A DNA stretch of 64,000 nucleotides from Asparagopsis taxiformis (lineage: Eukaryota > Rhodophyta > Florideophyceae > Bonnemaisoniales > Bonnemaisoniaceae): assembly GCA_030407315.1 (NCBI GenBank), contig JALQPE010002009.1, forward strand, positions 1 through 64,000. Reading direction: 5' to 3'. A model generated the notes under the pieces. It was not told where the DNA came from. It made no database searches and saw only the letters and a program-made list of their open reading frames with translations. The position numbers and the translations under genes are program-made. This document shows, piece by piece, positions 44,960-55,088 of the stretch. Numbering within the stretch: the first letter of the stretch is position 1; every line of letters starts with the position of its first letter.

Positions 44960-46347
44960 TTATTCGCAGGCGACATCGTGTACGGTAGGATGAGGTGCAT
45001 CGACAGGGGAACTATTCTGTCCAGCAATGACGTCATGTCCAATTGTATCTAGCTCGCTGCAGATGGTGTGTCCACTGAAAATGCATGCTGGGAGGTTCAA
45101 GTATGCAGTTCCCAACACAACATTCTTGAGAACGCGCTCGAAAGTTCCATATGGACGAGGGCCTTGAACAGGTTTCCAGGTCAGTGAGAACGAGTTGGCC
45201 AGTTTGAAATTTTTGCTCTCCGGCAGCTCAAAGTTCTCCTGTATTTCTCGACTTGAGAGGACGCGAGCTTCCAAAGGATACGAATAGCTGCAATTGACAT
45301 AGTCGTATTCATCAGATTCTCGAGTAAGAACGACAGTACTACTCATGTTTTCAGATCTCCTGTATAAAGAGGAACCAACAAGAACAGCCTTTGTAGATGG
45401 AATAGAATCTTCTGAAGCACTGTCTGCTAGAGTTCCCAAAAATCTAATGACAGAAGACCCAGAATCGTGTCGTGTTTTCTTCCACTTGAGAATAGTAGAG
45501 TTCGTGCATGTAGACATGGAAGGAGCTAAAGTACTGCAGAGGTCATAGTATGTTCCAAAGTGGATCGATAGCTCTTTATCTCTCCCAGTTGAAATTCGAA
45601 CCGCCTCGACGCTCGGCAGGAAAATTGTGTTTGGGTTGTTCTTCTCTTTGCATAGCCGGGAAAGTTCTGAAAACTGTTCAAGCGAGCAATCTGCTCTTGC
45701 CGTCACATAGTCTTGCACCAAGGAGCTCACTTCCCGGCCTGTTTCAGACTTCGTGATTTTGGAGGACAGTGGTTTGTCCAGTTTTAAGCCAACTCTCTGG
45801 AACAGGTAGTCGCACACAATGTTTCCGAAGATGGGTCCAGTAGCGCTTGATGAACCGCGACAGTTGAGAATCTGCCTTTCGAGGTAGGATACCTTTTGAA
45901 ACAGCTTGGATATGTCCTCATTGATGTTAGGACCAGGAGGACTCTCATCGCAAACTAAGCGCGGCTCGGAATTGGATCGACTCAACAAGTTTTGTTTGCA
46001 GTCTTTTTTATGGAAACTGTCTTCACCCGCAGACGAGATCGTCTGCTCTAGTGCTAGTTGCTCTCCAAACCTCCAACGTAGCATGTTTCCAGAGTCAATG
46101 TCAGCAGCGAATTGTTCTTGAATAATTTTGCTGTAGAGACTGACTGGTCGAAACCGTGTTCAGATTGATATTGTAGCGTAACAAACAAGTTTCCAGTCAA
46201 ACAATGTTCTCCGGACGCGTCCGGCTTGGCAGTACTCAAAACTTTGGCGCCCCACCAAACCTTTTTCTGTTTCCTTCCTCTCGTTTGTAAACTCCATTCT
46301 ACTTCAATGACTGATCCTTCGGAGACAAAGTCTGTTGGGTCTTGCAT
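44960..46347 (-). CDS. unrecognised element gene (one frame break)
   Basis: ATG 46347 opens MQDPTDFVSEGSVIEVEW, then RKQKKVWWGAKVL, an early region with a small beta-barrel look (Tudor/chromo-like at most). The frame changes at an A-run near 46127 and continues through 46084-44960 for 374 codons. It has a predicted helix around FQKVSYLERQIL and a C-terminal mixed domain. I know no family for it and see no copy in element 1. It is divergent from the ParB-methyltransferase gene (a hairpin lies between) and convergent with the coiled-coil gene. Confidence 0.55.
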
Positions 46348-46764
46348 AATGGGTATTCCCAGGAAAAGAATGGAAGAGGTATCGACTGAGGAAACAGGAA
46401 AGATGACGAAACTGTACAGCTTGTATCCGTGTGGAATGATAGAGAGAAAATTGGTAGGTTACTATTTTTATACTTGCATAACTCGTAACGGTTATAAATT
46501 ACTAACAACTGTCCCAAGCGACATGGGAGACCAACATCGTGATGATCATCTCTCTTGAACATTCATCACCATATAATAAAGATCTTATTCCGAGCTGCTC
46601 GAAGCCATTACCAGTAGATTGGGTGTATTTTTCGCTGTGGCAATATAACGGAACCTAGACGTGTATGTATAAACAGACGCAGGGATCGAGAATGATGCAG
46701 TGAAATCAATGTGTATATTTATATACTGGTTGTAAGAACGAGTCTAAAAGTTCGAACAGAAGAT

Positions 46765-46836
46765 GAAGTCCTCTCAAGAGATTGGTTTTGAAATCTCCGA
46801 TGGCAGATTTCAAACTCAATCTCTCGAGGGGACTTC
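46765..46836. repeat. hairpin with 32-base arms between divergent genes
   Basis: GAAGTCCTCTCAAGAGATTG... pairs with ...CTCAATCTCTCGAGGGGACTTC with few mismatches and an 8-base loop. It lies between the starts of the genes at 46347 (-) and 47079 (+), the shared promoter region. Confidence 0.85.
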
Positions 46837-47078
46837 AAATTCAAAACAAAAATGGAAATGTCCGTTGGCGAAATAATTGTATTGAAAGGCCGCCGAAGAA
46901 CCTAATTATTCCTCATTGCGTACCCTACCTAGCCAAAGTATACCTGAAAATATTCAGGTTAACTCTTTAACTGTGCATTTAAGGTTTATCAAGATTGTTG
47001 CCGAAGGTATTTAACGGCAGGTAGGAGAGAAGATTGTTTTCTGCTGGTGGCTGATTGAGGTGAAGAATTTATTTCTCG

Positions 47079-48041
47079 ATGGCCTCTGAGAAGAGAAATC
47101 CAGAGAGCACCTCTCGGCGTCCCCTTCATGGTGAGCGGCGCAATGGGGTATTGCACATCGACCCATTCAAGATCAAAAGATATGTCGAGATTCGAGAAAT
47201 CGACTACAGGCACGTCGATGTTATTGCCGAGAGCATTCAGGTTTACGGCTACAATGACAACCCAATTACCAGTCGGATCATTGCCGGTGAGGTAGAGGTG
47301 CTGAATGGTGCGCATCGTTCGAAAGCTGTAATCAAGCTCATAGAGAACGGTGAGCTTCCGCGTGATTTCACTGTTCCTATGATTGAAGAAGAAGTCGACA
47401 TATCTCCGATTACAAGTGCTGCTTTCCTTCTAGATAGTGTGAAAGCATCAAACGCGAACGATATGGCATCCAGGCAGAAGAGGATGACTTTCATTGAGTG
47501 CCTGAATCTTACTTTGGATCTTAGAGATGGGTACTGGGAGCGAAACGCAGGTGAAAAACAAGGAAGCTCAAGCATGGTTACAATTCGCGACGTGAATATG
47601 CCATCTATTAGGCGATGGCTCGCCGTGGGATCTCAGCGCGAAGATTTGGCAGAAACTGTGCTGAGGCAGCCACAGTACGAGAGTTGCTTGTCAATTCTTC
47701 GTGTGCTTCGCCCCTACAGTCGCATAGAAGAACCCAATCCCAAAATGGTTCGCTGTCTGTGGCAGTTGTTCTGTATTGTATGGGGAAGGCCGGTGGAAGT
47801 TCAGATCAATTTTGCGATGAAGGAGTTTCCCACATCTCTCGAGAAAAGAGCATCAGTCGGCGAGCAGTTGTTTGGGATGTCTACAAGTGGTGAAATTGCT
47901 TCTCCATTGTGTCGCGAAGTCCTCACCTGTGAGTATTTTCGTTCTGGAAGAAGTGCACAGGGTAGAACATTAACAGAAGAAGACAAAGTATGTGGAAGGC
48001 TGATGTTTATGATTTCATTTTGTGCACATTGCCCTCACTAG
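47079..48041 (+). CDS. ParB-like domain, N-terminal part of ParB-methyltransferase-SET
   Basis: ATG 47079. VLNGAHRSKAV (NGAHR at residues 76-80) is the ParB/Srx core motif, preceded by RHVDVIAESIQVYGYNDNP, the usual strand-helix lead-in. About 220 mostly helical residues follow. The frame closes at 48041, 20 bp into the next frame, which opens with GTG, not ATG. One T fewer in the T4 run near 48019 would join them, so I read the two as one protein of about 1,165 residues. ParB domains bind or cut DNA and, in phage, accompany DNA methylases; here it probably recruits or positions the methyltransferase. Confidence 0.75.
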   Translation: MASEKRNPESTSRRPLHGERRNGVLHIDPFKIKRYVEIREIDYRHVDVIAESIQVYGYNDNPITSRIIAGEVEVLNGAHRSKAVIKLIENGELPRDFTVPMIEEEVDISPITSAAFLLDSVKASNANDMASRQKRMTFIECLNLTLDLRDGYWERNAGEKQGSSSMVTIRDVNMPSIRRWLAVGSQREDLAETVLRQPQYESCLSILRVLRPYSRIEEPNPKMVRCLWQLFCIVWGRPVEVQINFAMKEFPTSLEKRASVGEQLFGMSTSGEIASPLCREVLTCEYFRSGRSAQGRTLTEEDKVCGRLMFMISFCAHCPH

Positions 48042-50580
48042 ACGCAGAAATGCACCCATTCGCCGGGGTAGGAAGCGTCGTAGAACTGGGAGGGATACAG
48101 AGACTTCTACATTCGCCCCTTTCCAGCGCACAAGAGCAAACGGAGAGTCTGTGGGTGTCGTTTTGGAAAGGGTTATGTCTGCCTGGGATACAACAGCGAT
48201 GATTCTGGGCTTCGAAAGCGCCTACATGATGTGTCGCCCATACATGGTTTTCGACTCTGAGAAATTCCAATTCATCTGTCTTGCTAATCGTACTGACGGG
48301 TGGGCACATCCTGACCACTACTCAGATCTTCTGCTTCCGTCCCCGGTAGTGAAAGTCCGCGAGGATGCAGGTTATCCAGGCACTTTGGATATCTCTGTTG
48401 ATGCTAGGTTGAGGTCTTTGACAGAAGCCGTACTAGTGTCTGCGTATGACTGTATGACAGGCATTGATGTATTTGGATCAAGTACGAACCAGATGGAAGG
48501 GCTGCGCACTAAATTTTTCCATCAGCCTGACCGGTTCGGATTGAACGCTTTCATCGAAGCAAGAACTGAACAATCCATCGCATTGGATGGTCACGAAAGA
48601 CTCAAGGTATGGAAGAACTGGAACCGTGAAATGCGTGTGAAGCCAGTTGATATCTGCGACTTGAAAATTCTCTACGAGACTGAACAGCGCAACGCAGCAT
48701 CCAGATCTCTTTCTCGAGAAAGAGATCGTCTTGAGTCGAATGAATCAATGCAGCACAGCACTCGCCGTTTAGGTACAGGTGGAAGGAAACCTACCAATGA
48801 CTCTGGATCCCAGTATACATCCAGCATGGATGGGAGGGCTTCAATGGACACGGTTATGCAAGATGTTGCGGAGGATACACCGTCAGCGGAGGCAGTGGGT
48901 GAGGAAGAGGGGGTACCGGATCATATTGTGCAATTGAAAAAGGTCATGAAGAGATTTTGCGTGGCTTACAACTGTACAGCCTCGAGGTTAGTGCACCAGG
49001 TTAACACTGATTCCATTGGCATGCTTTCAGGGAATACTATTGATGGACAAGCACAACTTGTGCTCACCGATCCACCCTTCAACACGCAGAGGGAGAAAGG
49101 CAAGACCAATTCAGACTATGATGACATCAATAGCGCACAAATGTTCCGTACCGGAAAGGACATTTCTCGAATGCTGCGCCCTGGAGGACATGCCCTGATA
49201 TTTTCCAGTATCAAACAGTTGGTTGGGTGGGGAGAAGCTCTTCAAAATGCAGAAAGCGGGGAACAATCCATGCGTACAGACGATGTTCCTCTCATTCTAA
49301 GCCGTCGTCCCTACGTATTCATCCAAAACCCAATGAACAAATCGTGTTCATTACACAACATTCACGAGTTTACTGTGCACAGTTTCAAACGTGGGATGGG
49401 AGCTGCCGCGTTTGAAATGGTTGATTATTCTTTGCATAACCGTGACCTTTCACGACATCCAGGGTACGTGAACGCAATCGACAACTGCCCAAAGCTCGGA
49501 CCTGGTGAGTCATTGAACTTCGAAGACAAAAGGCTACGTGCGGAGCAGAAGCCTCTGTCCATACTTCGAGAGCTTATTTCAAGGTTTTCAAAGCCAGGAG
49601 ACATTGTGGTAGATCTATTCTCCGGAACGTATTCTACTGCAATAGCTTGCATGACAATGAGAGATGGTCTGTATCGCAAGTTTATTGGATGTGAAAAAGA
49701 CGCCACATGCCATGGATCAGCTCAGCCGTTGTTGCTGGATTGCTTTGTTAGGCAAGGTCGAGATGGAGTTTTTGGGGAGGCAACCAAAAATGACATATCG
49801 AGTATTCTCGCTAACAAAGAATGGAATTACTCGATAAGGAGCAATGTAGGAAGTGAAAGACTTCGACATCGAAGTGATGCGCCTGATGGATTCCCGTCGG
49901 TATCTTCACTACCACTGCATATGTTGCGATTTGTCTCCTCTGTTGCGCGGGATCAAAGCATGCTCCGAAGACTTGCCGAAGTCCCAATGAATGAATGGGG
50001 CGTAGAAGATTTAGGCAAGGTTTTCTCCGTTGACCCTGAGATGATGCTTGCAGTAGATGCCTCCTTTCACAACGTTATTGTTGTTGCATCGACAGTTCGA
50101 GAGGGAGGATTGGGGGTTTTTGCCGCAGAAGATTTAGAGAGGGGCTCTGTTGTTGGATGGTATAATGGGACAATTTTATACGGGAAGATTGGGGAGAATG
50201 AACCGCAACGCAGTCGCTTGTACGGACCGGACGGGTTCGGTTGTACTGGTGAAAGATTCCAAAACTTCAATATGGAGATGGAGACCAGTGTCATCGGAGA
50301 AGAAGCACCGGTCGATAAGATATATCTTGTATCAGCGGAATACAATGTCTGCAGCTACCTCAACGACAGTAGGACCATTGACGGAATGGAGAGAGTTGCA
50401 AATGTGCAACGCAGAAAAAATGCGGAGTTCCGAGTTCACAAAGACGTCAATCCTACTTGCGACTTCAAGTATGCAGTAGCAAAACCTGATCTCATCCTAG
50501 CACAGGTTGTAGTAGATGTTCGAGCTGGGGAAGAGATATTCGTTGACTATGGATTGCGCTACTGGACTGCAGAGAAGTAG
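48022..50580 (+). CDS. beta-class DNA methyltransferase fused to SET domain
   Basis: The 852-codon frame has a basic start (RRRNAPIRRGRKRRR), then a region shared with the 26.9-kb copy (YMVFDS). The catalytic motif DPPF is at residues 350-353, followed by a spacer that should hold the target-recognition part. The AdoMet motif GDIVVDLFSGT has its Asp at residue 531. DPPF before FSGT is the beta-class amino-methyltransferase order, giving N6-methyladenine or N4-methylcytosine. GGLGVFAAEDL (about 695), VCSYLND (about 775) and VRAGEEIFVDYG (about 835) are the SET landmarks. All motifs are intact. It is convergent with the ParB-dioxygenase gene at 51266, with hairpins between. Activity on DNA or histone is inferred from family only. 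Confidence 0.88.
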   Translation: MHIALTRRRNAPIRRGRKRRRTGRDTETSTFAPFQRTRANGESVGVVLERVMSAWDTTAMILGFESAYMMCRPYMVFDSEKFQFICLANRTDGWAHPDHYSDLLLPSPVVKVREDAGYPGTLDISVDARLRSLTEAVLVSAYDCMTGIDVFGSSTNQMEGLRTKFFHQPDRFGLNAFIEARTEQSIALDGHERLKVWKNWNREMRVKPVDICDLKILYETEQRNAASRSLSRERDRLESNESMQHSTRRLGTGGRKPTNDSGSQYTSSMDGRASMDTVMQDVAEDTPSAEAVGEEEGVPDHIVQLKKVMKRFCVAYNCTASRLVHQVNTDSIGMLSGNTIDGQAQLVLTDPPFNTQREKGKTNSDYDDINSAQMFRTGKDISRMLRPGGHALIFSSIKQLVGWGEALQNAESGEQSMRTDDVPLILSRRPYVFIQNPMNKSCSLHNIHEFTVHSFKRGMGAAAFEMVDYSLHNRDLSRHPGYVNAIDNCPKLGPGESLNFEDKRLRAEQKPLSILRELISRFSKPGDIVVDLFSGTYSTAIACMTMRDGLYRKFIGCEKDATCHGSAQPLLLDCFVRQGRDGVFGEATKNDISSILANKEWNYSIRSNVGSERLRHRSDAPDGFPSVSSLPLHMLRFVSSVARDQSMLRRLAEVPMNEWGVEDLGKVFSVDPEMMLAVDASFHNVIVVASTVREGGLGVFAAEDLERGSVVGWYNGTILYGKIGENEPQRSRLYGPDGFGCTGERFQNFNMEMETSVIGEEAPVDKIYLVSAEYNVCSYLNDSRTIDGMERVANVQRRKNAEFRVHKDVNPTCDFKYAVAKPDLILAQVVVDVRAGEEIFVDYGLRYWTAEK

Positions 50581-50728
50581 GACAGTTTAGGCGTCCAATT
50601 ACAGATATCAAGAGTACCATCAGCAATAAAAAGTCTTGCATCTGAACTCGTACAACGTTGTAATACTACAATCTACCTGAGCGATAATAACAGACTTTCA
50701 TTAGCTGAGCGGTGCGAGTCAGCCCACG

Positions 50729-50942
50729 CCCAATGATAGTGCTGCACCTGGGCTTTTCCATGCCAAAATAATACCGGGTATTATTTTGGCATGGCAAAGC
50801 CCAAGTGCAGCCACGTTATTGGCTGTCATGAACGCAGCGGCAGCCAATGGAATTGCTGCAACTGGGCTTTGCCATGCCAAAATAATACCCGGTATTATTT
50901 TGGGTGTGGCCAGCCCAAGTGCAGCTCTGCCATTGGCTGCCA
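50729..50942. repeat. two long hairpins with AATAATACC/GGTATTATT cores
   Basis: Cores at 50767-50785 and 50881-50899 are flanked by matching arms of CCAATGG/CAGCC, CTGGGCTTTGCCATGCC and their complements, about 45 bases per arm. They fill the gap between convergent 3' ends. Confidence 0.9.
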
Positions 50943-51265
50943 GGTTTGCATCTCAACTATAGTTAGTATACTAAGAAGAACAATCCAAGACCTTGGTTAC
51001 TCGAGTGATGTGGAATTGTGGCAGTCTTGCAAAACTGTGCCATGCATGTAGGAAAAGAGATGAGTCTGTACGATGTAGGGTGTAGAAGCTATGCTGGGTG
51101 AGAGGTAGAGGAACTCTAATAGTGCAGTAGACTGACTGTGCTAATATTTTCAAAGTCATGAATAGGAGTAGATTTAGTTGTGGTAAAGGAAGTATACTAC
51201 CGAAGCTAGCTTAGGATTAGCAGATGCTGCCTGTAGTGGGAGAGGCAAAGCAGTATTCTTGCAGA

Positions 51266-53182
51266 TTATCGCGCACTAGGTGCATCCCAGTAGTTGACTG
51301 TTTCGATAGCATCCGCCAATTCTTCTTCGTCACTTAAAAGGTAGAGATGAGAACGAACCGGAAGACCATATGTTAGGCGATTTTCCGCTGAACTACTGAA
51401 TCCTTTGCCTCCATGGTAGAAGTCACCACGACCGATGAAGAGAGAATACGGTGGCACGTAGATGTCCATAACAGGCGTCTTGTACTTCTCAGCGTCTGCA
51501 CGCGTCAAACAGACGTGGCTGAAATACGCTCCACGAAGCCAGAACCCATCAGCCGCGCTTGCCATCAGAAAGTACGATCTTCCAGGTGGGAAATCGGAAT
51601 CATTGATGACCACCGGTAGGTCTGTGTGCAAGTCTTGATCTGGAGCACCATCAGAGGTCAGCAAAAGACGTAAACCGGTTTTAGGAAAGGCCACAGGCTC
51701 ATGGATTCCTAGGCCCAAGTACATTAGCTCGGCACAGATTGCTTTGCCGACCTCGAGAATCATCTTGTTCTTGAATTGATGTTCATCCATCTGCTCGAGA
51801 TCGTCGCAAATCTTCTTCCTTGAGATAGAGAACCTTCCCAAACGAGAGGCCTGTTGCTCTGCTGTTACCTCACCCTTGTTTCGAATCTGATGCCAGGGAT
51901 CATTGGAACTGTCTTCAGCAGAAGAATGAACAGGTTTGAACTTCTGGGCGTAGAACGTGAACAGTTCATGTGCTGCGTTGCCCACAGTCGAAGAACGGAA
52001 GATACCACTGAGTACATGGGCACCCAAGAGATTGAGAGTTGACCTAGCTGTTGCAAAGAACTTCTCTGCACAGCAAGCTGGACCACTGCACGCTATACAA
52101 TTCATATCGGCAGCAGCTGCACTCAAAATCTCCTGTCGGATTGTTTCGTACAGCTTGCTGTCGATATAGTACTTGACCCTAGAGTCTGACGGTATGGTGT
52201 TCGGGAGGATATCCATAATCCGTTCATCGACTACCCTGTCGGGGAGGGGATTTTCTTGCTCATCGCTGAACAATGGAATCTCTTCCGTTGAACGTTTCAC
52301 TTCGAGTCTTCTGCGCTTCGGAAGGGGCTCTTCGGACTCTTCTTCTACCTCCGACTCTGCCTGACTGTCGCCGCCAACCCGTAGACTCTCCGTTCTCTGC
52401 CGTTTCGACCTGCGAAGTGTCTCGACTGGCTCATTCACCGCAAGCGGTGGTGCATTGAGAGGGAGACGGAGGAGAACAGATCCCAATTGCTTCTCAGAAC
52501 CTGCCACAGTGGCATCAGGGGTTCCTTGAGCCTGCTCAACTGCAGGAACGGAAGTGGCAGGAGCAGGAGGGGTGGAAGGGGCAGGAACGGAAGTGGCAGG
52601 AGGAGGAGGGGTAGTAGGAGCAGGAGTAGAAGGAGTAGAAGGGGTAGAATGAGCACGAGGAGCAGGAGGGGTAGAAGGGGCAGGAGGAGTAGGACCAGAA
52701 CGGGTAGAACGGGTTGAATGGGTAGAAGGCTCATCTGATTGGGGCGTAGATGGCTTCGGCGCATCTTCAGATGGCTGTTCATTGTGAACAATGACCCTTT
52801 GGTCTTCTTCCATGTCCACAACGCCCGTGGAAAAGCGAAGCTGCTCATACATTTCGTCGGAGACGAGAGCATGCTTCGTACCGCTGTTGTCGTCGGTATT
52901 GAAGTGCAGGAGGGTCTCCGCGATACTGTTCGCAATGACAGTCTCCTTTCCTGACCCAGTATTCTTGAGCTCGGAGTAGAAATGCTCGAGCGGAGGCTCC
53001 ATCATTTTATGAGCAGCAACCGGCTCAGACATCTTGAACACTTCAATTAAAACACGAACGAAAGGACTACCAAATCCTCTTGTCGTCCTGCTCAACTGGC
53101 GCAGATCTCTCATGCGAGTCCAGAGAGCTGTGATCAGCAAGATGGAAGTCTGCCATGAATACGAGATCCATGTTGCAGCCAT
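51266..53182 (-). CDS. 2OG/Fe(II) dioxygenase-like part of ParB-dioxygenase 2
   Basis: The frame is the C-terminal part of the gene starting at 54053. It begins with the last helices of the ParB half, then a Pro/Thr/Ser/Ala-rich linker (about 52470-52740, low complexity) and a basic stretch. A conserved helical region follows (RVKYYIDSKLYETIRQEI), then the dioxygenase fold. HTD lies around residue 517, SYFLMASAADGFWL follows, and the distal His is in DFYHGGKGF around residue 589. RVKYYI...KL and SHVCL are shared with the 55089 gene. Fe(II)/2-oxoglutarate enzymes of this fold oxidise bases, proteins or small molecules; a base substrate is a guess from context. Stop TAA. Confidence 0.75.
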   Translation of the reverse strand: MAATWISYSWQTSILLITALWTRMRDLRQLSRTTRGFGSPFVRVLIEVFKMSEPVAAHKMMEPPLEHFYSELKNTGSGKETVIANSIAETLLHFNTDDNSGTKHALVSDEMYEQLRFSTGVVDMEEDQRVIVHNEQPSEDAPKPSTPQSDEPSTHSTRSTRSGPTPPAPSTPPAPRAHSTPSTPSTPAPTTPPPPATSVPAPSTPPAPATSVPAVEQAQGTPDATVAGSEKQLGSVLLRLPLNAPPLAVNEPVETLRRSKRQRTESLRVGGDSQAESEVEEESEEPLPKRRRLEVKRSTEEIPLFSDEQENPLPDRVVDERIMDILPNTIPSDSRVKYYIDSKLYETIRQEILSAAAADMNCIACSGPACCAEKFFATARSTLNLLGAHVLSGIFRSSTVGNAAHELFTFYAQKFKPVHSSAEDSSNDPWHQIRNKGEVTAEQQASRLGRFSISRKKICDDLEQMDEHQFKNKMILEVGKAICAELMYLGLGIHEPVAFPKTGLRLLLTSDGAPDQDLHTDLPVVINDSDFPPGRSYFLMASAADGFWLRGAYFSHVCLTRADAEKYKTPVMDIYVPPYSLFIGRGDFYHGGKGFSSSAENRLTYGLPVRSHLYLLSDEEELADAIETVNYWDAPSAR

Positions 53183-54053
53183 ACATGTCTACGGACTGCT
53201 TGAAGACATCGTCGTTGATGTCACGGCCTTCTTTAACTGCCCTTTCCTGTTCCGCAGCGAGAATTTCCTTGGTGAACATGCTCAGTACGGAACTCCAGAA
53301 CTCAAGCGCTTTGTTGTTCACAGTCCGGAAGCCTTTCGCAGCAGTCACGTGCTTGTTGATGGCTTGGTAGCCCAGTTTCGATATCGACAACTGGCTGTCC
53401 ATGATGACCTGAATGCACTTCCGATTCGGTTCACCCAGCATGTCCTTGGTCGTGAGCAGTTGGACCACAGAACACACTCGGTCTGCCAAAGAAACAAGGG
53501 CAACATCATGTGTGAGTGTGTTTGCTTGACTGGACAGCCCGAGTACTTCAAGAGGTGTGAAGTACTCATCGGAGACTTCTTCTGTCCCTGGGCGCCTGAT
53601 CAAAGCCACATCGATGTTCCTGAATGAAGCAGCATACGGATGTTGCCCTTCCGGGTCTTCACGAATGCACTTCTGGAGAGCCGCAACGCGATGGCCACCA
53701 TCGATGTAGAACGTTTGAAGGGTGGGGGTTGTGCTGCCTTCACTAGGAAGGAGCATTTTGCAGGCAAGGATTCGGGAGATTGAGGAGGTGAATCCTTCCC
53801 TCAGGAACTTCTCCTTCAGCTCAAGCACTCTCCCTTCCCTAATATGACGAGAGAATAGGGGAGGTCTGTGCAAATCCAAGGGAGACAGCCTGTGGTCAGC
53901 TTTGGGACAGTCTGACAACTGAACCTCGGCGGTGACAGAGTTATCGTGACCAGGGCTGCGAGAAGGGGCGCGAGAGCGAGCGGAGGCCCGACCGCGAGTC
54001 GAAGCGCGAGCAGGGGCGGGGGCAGAGGGTTTGGAGCGAGTGCGAGGAGCCAT
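53067..54053 (-). CDS. ParB-like part of ParB-dioxygenase 2
   Basis: ATG 54053. A basic, Ser/Ala/Arg-rich start (MAPRTRSKPSAPAPA) precedes IDGGHRVAAL at residue 117. IRRPGTEEV...FTPLEVLGLSSQANTLTHDV follows, the segment conserved among all ParB-dioxygenase copies. The frame runs out at 53067 inside the region that aligns with the start of the 53182 frame, so one base change near 53140 splits what was one gene (54053-51266, about 930 codons). Confidence 0.75.
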   Translation of the reverse strand: MAPRTRSKPSAPAPARASTRGRASARSRAPSRSPGHDNSVTAEVQLSDCPKADHRLSPLDLHRPPLFSRHIREGRVLELKEKFLREGFTSSISRILACKMLLPSEGSTTPTLQTFYIDGGHRVAALQKCIREDPEGQHPYAASFRNIDVALIRRPGTEEVSDEYFTPLEVLGLSSQANTLTHDVALVSLADRVCSVVQLLTTKDMLGEPNRKCIQVIMDSQLSISKLGYQAINKHVTAAKGFRTVNNKALEFWSSVLSMFTKEILAAEQERAVKEGRDINDDVFKQSVDMYGCNMDLVFMADFHLADHSSLDSHERSAPVEQDDKRIW

Positions 54054-54483
54054 TGAAGGATGAGGGAAAGCAGGAATGGAGAGAAGCTTGATTGAGTGTA
54101 CGACCCCGATAACGACGATACAGAGACGATTAAGATAGATTTATTTCGCTACTGCAGTCTGATAAAGGATCAAACGTGAACAATCCGTTTCAACTCTGAT
54201 TTCAATTTTTTGTTTATTTCTAGACCACTTGACTCAGATCAAGAGTAATACTCGAAATTCAGTTAATTTCTGCGGCCAAATACAATCGCTATACGACGAG
54301 TTCATACTCAAAGTGGCTAAACAGGTACGAGTTGGTCATGGTGATTACCCCAAAACCACTCAAGTAATAACTACATAATGCTGAAGTCACATACTTCCCA
54401 GCATTTTGCACCAACTCGTGGAGCTGATGCGTACATACCAAATGCGTCTGTATTCAACATGAACCACGAATAAGTGGGCTTCG

Positions 54484-54770
54484 GCCAATGAGTGCACTGC
54501 ACCTGGCTTGAGAAACTAGGAATAATACCCGGTATTATTTTGGCCTCCCAAACGCCAGGTGCACCAACGCCATTGGCCGAGGTTGTCCAGACTACCACCG
54601 GCCAATGGGTTGGTGCACTTGGTCTATACCGACCCAAAATAATACCGGTATTATTTTGGCCTCCCAAAAGCCAGGTGCACCAACGCCATTGGCTGAGGTT
54701 ATCCGGAGTACCCCCAGGCAATGGGGTTGGTGCACTTGGTCTACACCCACCCAACTTTATACCCGGCCAG
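54484..54770. repeat. two hairpins with AATAATACC/GGTATTATT cores
   Basis: Cores at 54521-54539 and 54638-54655 (the second a perfect 18-mer) are flanked by GCCAATG, GTGCAC and CCTCCCAAA arms. A third, worn unit follows near 54720-54770. They lie between two tandem ParB-dioxygenase genes. Confidence 0.9.
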
Positions 54771-55088
54771 ACTCCTACTGTTCTCAGGAACTGAAAATTT
54801 TACCGGGGATAGTATACGATGTAATATAATACCAGGTTTTACTATCTGCTATCGTTTCTTGCATCTACTGAAGAGGTTTAGAATTGGCAGCTCCTGTAGG
54901 TAGAGCTTTCTGTGGAGAATAGCTTTCTGCATGTGGTGTTTGTTACATTTGTGAAATTGATCTGACTATATAAAGAATCCATGCAGTATCTCTTTTATCA
55001 TGTTCTATTGGAATTGTGGATTTGTGTTTATTACTCTACGGATTCATACCCAACTAAGGCTTCAACACGGCGGGACAGATGCCCTTCA

